A stretch of 64,000 nucleotides of DNA, from NCBI GenBank assembly GCA_948099385.1, contig CANUEZ040000020.1, positions 11,921,501-11,985,500 on the forward strand, written 5' to 3'. Below are positions 56,301 through 64,000 of the stretch, in pieces. The DNA comes from Fasciola hepatica. Lineage: Eukaryota; Platyhelminthes; Trematoda; Plagiorchiida; Fasciolidae. The notes below the pieces were generated by a model. The model did not search any database and was not told the origin of the DNA. It was given only the letters and a program-made list of their open reading frames with translations. The position numbers and the translations under genes were made by a program. Positions within the stretch are counted from its first letter, which is position 1, and every line of letters begins with the position of its first letter.

Positions 56301-58443
56301 AATATCCCTGGTACGGCGTCAAATATAAAATGAGTTGTTTTACGGGAGCCGTCGACAAAAGTGGAAGAAGTACCTGCTTTTCACCGTGAGTCTTCTCTCT
56401 CTTCTCACAAACTAGACTTTGCTGAAGGCGAGTTTAACACCTTGCCTTCTGAGGGTATTGTTTGCCCTTTTCACCTTCCTTTAGCCCCCGATAAATTTGA
56501 ACCTTGCGAAATGGAACCCGTGTTCCGTGGCCAAAGGGTCACTCAAGAGAGCAATAAATCATGCACGGATAAAGCGCACCTTATTGCAAATTGGGCATTG
56601 CCGTCCTCAGGCGGGGAGCGTGAAGCATTTTAAGGTTAATTAACTTCTATTCTTGTTGTATATCTTAGGCTGCCGAAAGCTTGCCTCCACCAGCCGGACC
56701 GCACCGCGGCAATCCAAGTAAGTTATCGTTACCGGAAGCTTCATGGGGACGATCTAGTACAACAAAGTGACACTAACGCAGACCACACTTGTTATGCCCC
56801 CAGCTCCGTCAGCCGAGCTTAGGGTGGCGGTGGATGCCTCTGCAGCAGTATGTTTCTCAGATATGACAAACAATAGAATCTTCCTCCTGACTCCTAAGTA
56901 CCACGGAAGCGAAATGTAGTGCTTTCTGCCAAGAACTGCCTGTCCCAGATGAGGGCGTCAAACATCTCTACCAGGCAGTCAAGGGTGGGTTTGTTATCCT
57001 GTTCACTAAACTAAAGGCTCCAAGGTATGCACTGTGCACAGAATCCGATTGTTGCTCCCCACCGGGAGTCGGACATTTGGATTATATTTCTCAGTTCGTG
57101 ACTGTCCTTCGACACTATAAGGCGGAGTCGACCTGTGTTACAGTTGCTCTGTTGGGTGTCGAACTTTTTCGTTGCCAACTCGAAGCGGCTCCCAAAGCAC
57201 ATGAGAGTTCCGACTGGTACGAGAAGTTGCCATCGGGTCTGCTCCTAATCAGGACTTTTTATAAGCAGATGTCCAATTTTCTGCCACAGAACATGCGTAC
57301 TGCAGGATCATGAGTGTCCGGGCAACTTTCTATGCCGCGGAGAAGAGATTCACTTGCAGTAAAGTCTTACCCATTTAGTATCCAAGCCCTACCAGGCTAA
57401 AGTGGCCTCAAGCCACGGCGCCCTCTAGGGAGATGCTGTCTCAACTGTTCTATTTCAACAATTGAGCTAGCAAGAGAATACTGATAATACCTTCCCTGGA
57501 GTTTTATCTTTGTTAGCAGAAGAATTCTCTGCACTGCTGATGCCATTCCACAACTAAGATGTACAATCCAAACTTGCCTCATAACATCATGCTTGATATC
57601 TAGCAGGAGCCTATCGGTAATTATATAAATATGGCATAACTGTCACTACAATCAGACGGAAGCTGTTGTATATCTCGACGAATCCTACTCCGTATCAAAC
57701 TAATTCTCTCTTCCACCTTCAACTTACCTCTCACGGCAACTAATCCTACGCCCTGAAAGACGCTCCTTTAAGCCGAATATCGCTTTCTCTATGTTTATTC
57801 CGCAAAAAAACCATAACTCTTTTTGAATTTACGCCAATTTGCTGGCTTGTGGCAGTAGAGCTCAACCCCCGTCAATAATTACTCTTCTGAAACCCGTTTT
57901 ATAGCTTGTCGATAAAGTCCTGATCGGTACACTATAAGTGTGCAGAAGGCCATCTAAATGAGACTTTACTCTCGCAGCATTTATATAAACCCACCAGTAT
58001 ACTGTACATTATCGTCGTTTATTATCGTAACCGAAGGACAGAACCAAATACAGACCGCCAACCCCATTTATTCTAGTTCCTTAATACTTTGTCGCCGTTC
58101 ACTGGGCAGCATAACAGAAGCCTAAAATGGAAGCCTCCGACTGGCCTGTCTGAAGCTGATTTTTTGAAACATTCTACCTTGTTTGCTTCTGCCATTAGAA
58201 CTCAGATGTGGTGGACACCACTGTCTTGAACATCAAGGCGTCGATGGAAATGGAGTGTGTACTTCTGCGCCCGGCTATAATTATTGGAATTACCATAGGT
58301 TCTACGAACTGACAGATCGGAAAATTCCTCTTTCCATGTCGAATGACGAGAAACTAGGTTTCGGTTTGTGACTACTGGGATCCAGATGGAACCTCTCTTA
58401 GCAACTTTAATTGCAATCAAGCTGCGATGTAAAATGTTCCCAG
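53301..58443. other. Largely unassigned 5.1 kb
   Basis: Open frames of 60-123 codons on both strands (for example 53653-54024, 54451-54720, 56361-56633 and 57077-57313, all plus) show no domain I can name. The frame at 56361-56633 has mixed protein-like composition and could be an exon. Its left part may contain the tail of Gypsy fragment G3. Confidence 0.35.
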
Positions 58444-58606
58444 AGGCTGCGCAGCAGATCATTTGGAGCCTTCTGATACAGCATCCCCCACGATTGTCAG
58501 TGTTGGAGGTTACGCTGACGGCAGTTCATACGCCACCAGTTACAACACCAACCACTACCACTCACCAGTTTCATCCGTCACACCCAGCCAAGTCCTGTTG
58601 GCGTAA
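58444..58606 (+). CDS. Possible terminal exon of an unidentified host gene
   Basis: A TTCCCAG acceptor precedes a frame of 53 codons (first base completing a codon) ending in TAA. It is rich in Ser, Thr, Tyr and Pro (SVGGYADGSSYATSYN, then SPVSSVTPSQVLLA), the sort of low-complexity C-terminus seen in transcription factors. An in-frame TAA just upstream requires the splice site. No upstream exon was identified, so it may be chance. F2 ends about 40 bp downstream. Confidence 0.25.
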
Positions 58607-58653
58607 AAAACGCTTCTGACCTCAACTGATGACCCATATTTACAATGGTTTAT

Positions 58654-58669
58654 TTCGGAGACGACCGAA
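58654..58669 (-). promoter_or_regulatory. F-family 3' terminal stem-loop, F2 copy
   Basis: On the minus strand TTCGG, loop TCGTCT, CCGAA is followed by ATAAACCATT, as in F1. The flanking bases are diverged. Confidence 0.6.
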
Positions 58670-59250
58670 GCGTGCCAAAAGCATGAATGAACTGTTACGA
58701 GCAGCAAAATGGAGAGAAACACTTGTGGAAGTTTAAGAATATGCATGACAAGCGTAGGTCAGGTTAACTTAGGAGAGAGGAGAGGGAGATAAGTGCATGC
58801 ACACAAAGGAGTAATGGAGGGAGTTTAATTTAATCCAAATGTGCGCCCGGCTGATTTGAAAGTGAAGATCAAATGAGGGAGCTGGCTGAGCCAGTCGGGG
58901 GGATTTGGGCCTGGAGGTTCTACATGAAGAGGACTGAAAATCGGCATAAGAAACTACGGTTACCAGAAACGAAGAAGAAAAAGGAAATAGAGAAATAAAA
59001 AGGGAACAAAAATATGCGTAGTATGGCTAGTGGTTAGGCAGCCATGAAGTATGCCTCGTTGCAATAAATGAACGTTGTCAATTTGAAAACAGGTAGCCCT
59101 CAATGCAAGACGTGGAAAGTGGGTCATGTGGTAACAATGGTGCGGGAGGATTAAGATACTGTTAATACGAGGCACAGATATAGACAAAATGGACGATTAT
59201 CGTGAGGGGCGGCGTCATTGTGGCAACAGAACCGGAGGAGGCAGAGAAAA

Positions 59251-59310
59251 TATGCATATATATATATTTATATATACACGTATACTTGTATATATATTTA
59301 TACAAGAGAG
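59251..59310. repeat. AT-rich simple repeat in the F2 3' region
   Basis: Interrupted TA/TATT tract inside the 3' untranslated region of F2. Confidence 0.8.
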
Positions 59311-60739
59311 ATCAAATAGCGGTGAAGGGTTGGAACAAGGAAATAGCAGTGCTTAGAAGAGAGAGGTTAGGTCGGTTATAATGGTACGGAATTAACTTGA
59401 ATAAACCCCGATGAATTTGTTTATGACGAGTAAACATAGCGGATGAACAGACAAAGAGGAACAACTTTGGAAGCACAGAAGGGATGGCTGTGGGCAAAAG
59501 TTGATAAACGAGGAAACACGGAGGCGAGGATCGACGAAAACAGGTAAGAGTGAATCTAATAATATGAATAACGCGGGTGTGACATGTGGTGACGGTCGAA
59601 AATGGGTGAAGCAGTGATGAATGAACGTACTCTATGCGGCAAGAAAATGGTTGGAGAATGCAGAGCGGAGGAAAATGCAGAGTGGTAGTAGTAGTGTGAA
59701 ATGCCAGTGGGGGAGGGTAACTTGGAGGTAAGATGAACCTTGGCGCAAAGATACAGCAGTTGTAACAGCGAATAATGGAGGAGAGAAATAGGGAAGTGGT
59801 GGATTAGTAAGATCGGGCAGTGGCAGATCACATGGTTTGAAACTGTAGGTGGAAATAATGAAGTTAACATGCCTTCACAATAGATGGAATGCAAAAAAGC
59901 GACGCAGCCTGAAAGACACAATGAAGATGCCTGAGGCGGGCAATGTACGAGGCAGATGAGAGTACTGACCGAAGGAAACCAAACAAGAGATGGCCAATCA
60001 GATCGTTTTACTGCAGATAAAACAGGATGAGGACCGAGAAGAAGAAGGAAAGAAATGCCCATACAGTCCAAACTGGGATGGAACAAAGGGCACGAGAAAT
60101 GGTTGTGCTTCGGAGTTGGTAGAATAAAACTGGGGAGCCAGGTGCTTTTGGGCGACTGCACAAAAGGATTGAGCCGGAAGTTGCTAATCGGGGCACTGTC
60201 TAAGAAGCAGATTCACAGAAAAGTTGTGGATCCAAACATGGAAAATACGGTGGTGGAAAGATAGTAAATTTGGTCGTAAAAACGCGAAAGTTGGATCTGC
60301 CGGTTCTTAAATGGTGGGTGGTCTTGGTTACGGGTGTGTCTGGTGCGTAGTGACGGGAGGCAAAGGACGGAAGGACAAAAAAAGGTATGACAAGGTGGTA
60401 GCTAGTGAGGTGCCAAGTGAATAGAGATTAAGAGCCGACAAGGGCGAAGTGAGTGGGAAATTAGACGTTGCCGACTTGTGCAGATTAAAATGGATAGGGC
60501 GAGAGGGATATCGTGCAGTTGGGGCTGTCACGGTTGAAAACGATAGAAACAAGGACAGAATGAGTAGGCGTGCATACAGAGGTGGAATGACACGAAGGGG
60601 AAGTTATAAGAGTGCTGACATGAACGACAGTTGAGCGAATAATGGCGGAAGAACAATGGTAGGAATGTGCGATCCGCAGTCGACATTGATGGATGCGGTG
60701 GGGCAAAGAGGGTAAGAGCTTGCAATCCGCGATCGGTTC

Positions 60740-60907
60740 TAGTGGGTGGGGCTGACTCTGCGCTGGATACCCAAATTAAAAAGCACTTTGGGAAGTAAAC
60801 ACAGGAGGTGTGATCTGCCGGCCTGTTTGCGTTCGCACATCGCCGCCGTCGGCCTGGACAACCTATGTGCGCCGGCCAAGGCGGGGGATCGGACCGTACC
60901 CCACACC
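60740..60907 (-). other. Conserved GC-rich block in the F2 3' region
   Basis: This is the 168-bp counterpart of 49949-50110. It stands about 1.06 kb after the end of the coding region in F2, much further than in F1, so the sequence around it has changed more than the block has. Confidence 0.72.
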
Positions 60908-61966
60908 GTCGGGACTGGCGTGAGTGATCACCGACAACTGTACAGAGGGCCGAGTTGCCCCGATCAGGGTATATGGTGCAGAATCAACTGGCCAGATTGT
61001 GACAACTTGGGCAACAGATCCAGTGAGAACAGCGAGTGATAGACTGCCATACAGAATCATTATCCACGTGCACCAACCAGGTAGATGGTCAATACAGCTT
61101 CGGAGGTGGTCCACCAGCATTGGGGATCACTGGAAAGGGAAATGAGATAGAGAAACGAAGTTTGGGTATGGCCCAGCTGAGGGTCAACGGTTAACGGGAA
61201 GAAGAACAAAAGTGGAGCACGGGCTCATCACGCAGCGGATCTCTAAGACAAACTGAGGCCATGGAAAGTGAGACTAAAAGGGGGAACGCATAAATGGGGG
61301 CTTAAAGTCTCAATAAGGAGTTTAGTGTTTGATCTAGAGTAGTTTTTCAGTAGAAAAAAGAATAAGTTCTGCGTGAAATTATGGAAGAAACTTAGCTGGG
61401 CTATAGGGTGGGGGCAGAACCAGTAACATCTTAACTGGGTTGTGAGTTCAGTTAGTGAGCCTCGCCAAGTGAGATAAACGAGACTAGGTTTTCTGGTTCA
61501 AAATCGCACAGACCGTAACGGAAATGTATGTGGTGGTACCTGATATGGAAAAGAATCAACTTTAGTAAAAAGATATCGAAGAGCTTTGGGTTACTTACGG
61601 TGCCTGTGCAAATAATTGCAGGGCAGTAATACATGAATGTATTTAGATATGCACATAAACATGTATATGCCGCGGACCAAGGCGTGGTTACTGATGCAGC
61701 TTCTATAGCGTTGTTGAGGTTGGTTTCAGGGCCGAAGACTTGATATTAATAGTTACGGTAGTGAATCGTAGAGCGGATGAGGCATATTGACAAACAGTGA
61801 GGAGTAATGAGGTGGCCTCTCTAAAATTGCGAACGCACCGGAAAGACTTATCTCAAAGTAAAATTGGCAGGATTCGATAAGTTGGTATGGAAAAACAATT
61901 AGTGGGCACAACTGTGTTTTAAATAGGTCGATGGCCAAGTTTAAAGAAAAACGGTCAAGCGGAGCA

Positions 61967-62389
61967 TTAATAATTCCAGACCGGTGAAATAGCTTTGAGA
62001 GGTAAGTCACCGCCAGAAGGCAGAGGGCTGGCTCTAATGTCGGCACCCTTTTCGTAGGCCTGACTTTCGGTTACGTAAACGTTGAATAAGCACATCATAG
62101 TTGGGACGGGAAGGAATATATCAAGAGCACACACGAACGCATACTTTAACTGACAAGATTTGATATGCAAAGGGGTCTTGTACCAGGTTCTGGGGTACAT
62201 GGGGAGAAAGAACTTAGAGCGTAGAACAGTCCTCGCGGAGGGTGTGCTAATAATACACTGTTTATTACGAAGCGAATATCCGGTATCCGGGGAGAAGCGC
62301 AACCGGTTGGAGGAATAGGATTGCTTAGTCAATAGCTTATACAGAAGTACCGAATTTAGCTTGATGCGACGAAGCCATACTGGTCTCAT
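61967..62389 (-). pseudogene. F2 ORF2 C-terminal region
   Basis: The 140-codon frame matches F1 49200-49808 in several blocks (KLNSVLLYKLLTK, RSKFFLPMYPRTW, QAYEKGAD). The frame is open here although the RT upstream is broken. Confidence 0.75.
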
Positions 62390-64000
62390 TTTGAGAGGTA
62401 AACATAGTTCCCTGTAGTTTAAGTCTGACGACCAATCGTTAATGTCATTTGTAAATCTTTTCTGAATACATTAAATAATAGTCCTGTCAGATTTTTGCGT
62501 ACTAGAGAAGATTAAGAGACAATGTTCTAGAGGGGGCCTGCATATACTCTGTACATGTGAAAAATGTTCCCCCCAAGGATCTGGACAGGTAATCAAGATA
62601 CACTTGAGACTTCTCCGTTTGGAAGACAGCATGTTTAGAGAAGTATAAAGAGTAAGGTTAACCTAAGCCAAGGTCTCTCACTAAGGGCTGGCTGTCGATG
62701 GGTGAACCGCCGATGCATAAGGGACCTGGAGGAACCTGGCATTTATGAGGAAAAAAATAAACTTATCAGAGGAGAATTTCATCCCCCGGGTTGAGCACCA
62801 TTCTTCAAGAGCGGCCAAGTCAGCGTCAATTTGAGGAATGCTGGTACTGACGTTGCAGGGAGAAAAAGTGTAGACTATCTTAATGTCGTCTTCGAACAAG
62901 GATGGCGTGCCATTGAGTATTGACGGAAACATGTGATATATATATATAGCAGGAAAAGGAGGGGTCTAAAACACGGCCCTGGATAACAAAGCTAGTAACA
63001 GGCCTAGAGTTAGAGGTTTGTCCATTAATCAAGACAACCTCTGAAAGAAAAGATAAGTAAGGTGAGAACCGAGAAAGTAGTTGATCGATTAGGCCAAATG
63101 ATCTTATCTTTGATAGAAGGTGGGGGTGAGGTACACGATCAAATGCTTTAGATAAGTTGAGATAAAAAACAAAAGATTTCCCGCTTTCAGCAGAATCAAT
63201 GATGTGATTCAGTAAGTCTTAATGGCGAGCCATGCAGGACCTTGAACGGAAGAATCCATGTTGGTTGTAATTAATAAAGCTGAGGCTTAATTAATGGTTG
63301 ATAATGTGATCTTTACCTACTTTCCCATTATTCTTCATACAATGTGGGTATGGTTTATAGGGTGATCATTGGATATCTCACGTAGAGGTCCCTTTTTATG
63401 AATGGGAACGATTACCGAGCGCTTCCAGTTAGTAGGTACGGCGCTACCATTAAGTTAAATAGTAATGTGGTTAAGCAACAAAAGGAGAAGGTCCGGTCCG
63501 CCATTGACAAGAGCAGCTGGTGGTGGGTTATCGGGGCCTAATCGAGGGGAGGGTTTACTATTGGAAGCTAGCCTAAAAGTACTCCGGGCATCGAAGGGTA
63601 TGGTAGAAAGGACAGAATCAGTAATTGGTAAGGGTGGAGAAGGGTAATGACAGTAGCTGGGGCCATGGCTGAGGCTTAGAATGCATTAAAGGCTTCGGCT
63701 ATGCAAGGTGGGGAGGTGATAGATAAATTGCTATCCAGAATCGGGTGTTGGAAGTCGGCCTTATTATCAGCTTTTCTAGATTAACGCAACATGGAAAGAA
63801 GTTGCGACTTGTTTGGATGACTCAGTGCCTTAGCTCCTTGGTCACGAAGTTGAGTAATTTATAGTCCTTTAATAAGAGCTAGGAGGTGGTTTAAACTAAT
63901 AAAAATTGAAAAGTTGTTGGAATAAGTAGTTGTTTAAGAAGTTTATGGTACTTCTCTTGGTGTGGCGAGGAGGGGACTTCTTTTTGGGTGCAGCCTGGGA

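Larger units (their letters stand above)
58640..64000 (-). mobile_element. CR1-like element F2, runs off the right edge
   Basis: On the minus strand, RT blocks occur from the window edge (CIAEAFNAF near 63690, a LNLSKAFDRVPHPHLL segment near 63150), then SLFEDDIKIVYTF and WCSTRGMKFSSDKF (62932-62681). The C-terminal frame is 62389-61967, followed by 3.3 kb of non-coding sequence to the stem-loop and ATAAACCATT near 58640. Blocks match F1 in order. Numerous stops are present and FADD is changed to FEDD. ORF1 and the endonuclease would lie beyond the window. Confidence 0.8.

Noticed and set aside
59556..60161. 201-codon Ser/Pro/His/Leu-rich minus-strand frame
   Set aside because: It lies in the pyrimidine-rich 3' region of F2. 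Such composition yields long stop-free frames by chance, and no domain or conserved counterpart was seen in F1.

Overview
This is a eukaryotic window that reads as a repeat-rich parasitic flatworm genome. It holds one clear host gene, an apoptosis inhibitor 5 (API5) homologue on the minus strand at 771-3420. Its seven exons are separated by five introns of 38-46 nt and one of 796 nt; tiny introns clustered at the 5' side of a gene are familiar from schistosomes and tapeworms. The rest is dominated by decayed RTE and CR1-like non-LTR retrotransposons, Ty3/Gypsy and BEL/Pao fragments, and a tRNA-derived SINE, a mixture that also fits trematodes or diphyllobothriidean cestodes. The species assignment is inference.

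Layout. 1-6.1 kb: API5, a (TA)n tract and anonymous flank. 6.1-10.2 kb: three SINE copies among RTE fragments. 10.7-18.0 kb: a Gypsy element on the minus strand (gag, protease, RT, RNase H), split by a 3.8-kb insertion made of an antisense SINE piece plus an RTE (R1, 745-codon open RT frame), and preceded by the integrase of a second Gypsy copy. 18.4-21.8 kb: a second copy of the same RTE (R2), most of it inverted relative to its own 3' end. 21.8-25.1 kb: a CR1-like element (H) with a SINE inserted in its RT. 25.1-26.3 kb: a different RTE on the minus strand. 26.5-43.8 kb: CR1-like elements A, B, C, D and E on the minus strand, with a 121-bp foldback element and a BEL/Pao integrase fragment between them. 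44.7-52.2 kb: CR1-like element F1 with a very long 3' region. 52.9-53.3 kb: a Gypsy integrase end. 53.3-58.4 kb: largely unassigned, perhaps ending in a host 3' exon. 58.6 kb to the right edge: F2, a second F-family copy on the minus strand.

None of the retroelement genes looks complete enough to be autonomous. They nonetheless record mechanisms: a frame-exact nested insertion with a 6-bp target duplication, two antisense-5' insertions that fit twin priming, SINE insertions with target duplications, and a 593-bp nearly identical tract shared by the otherwise 5-16% diverged inverted pair R1/R2, which fits gene conversion. The F family carries two candidate RNA signals in its 3' region: a 160-170-bp GC-rich block and a terminal stem-loop whose loop and top pair differ while the stem is kept.
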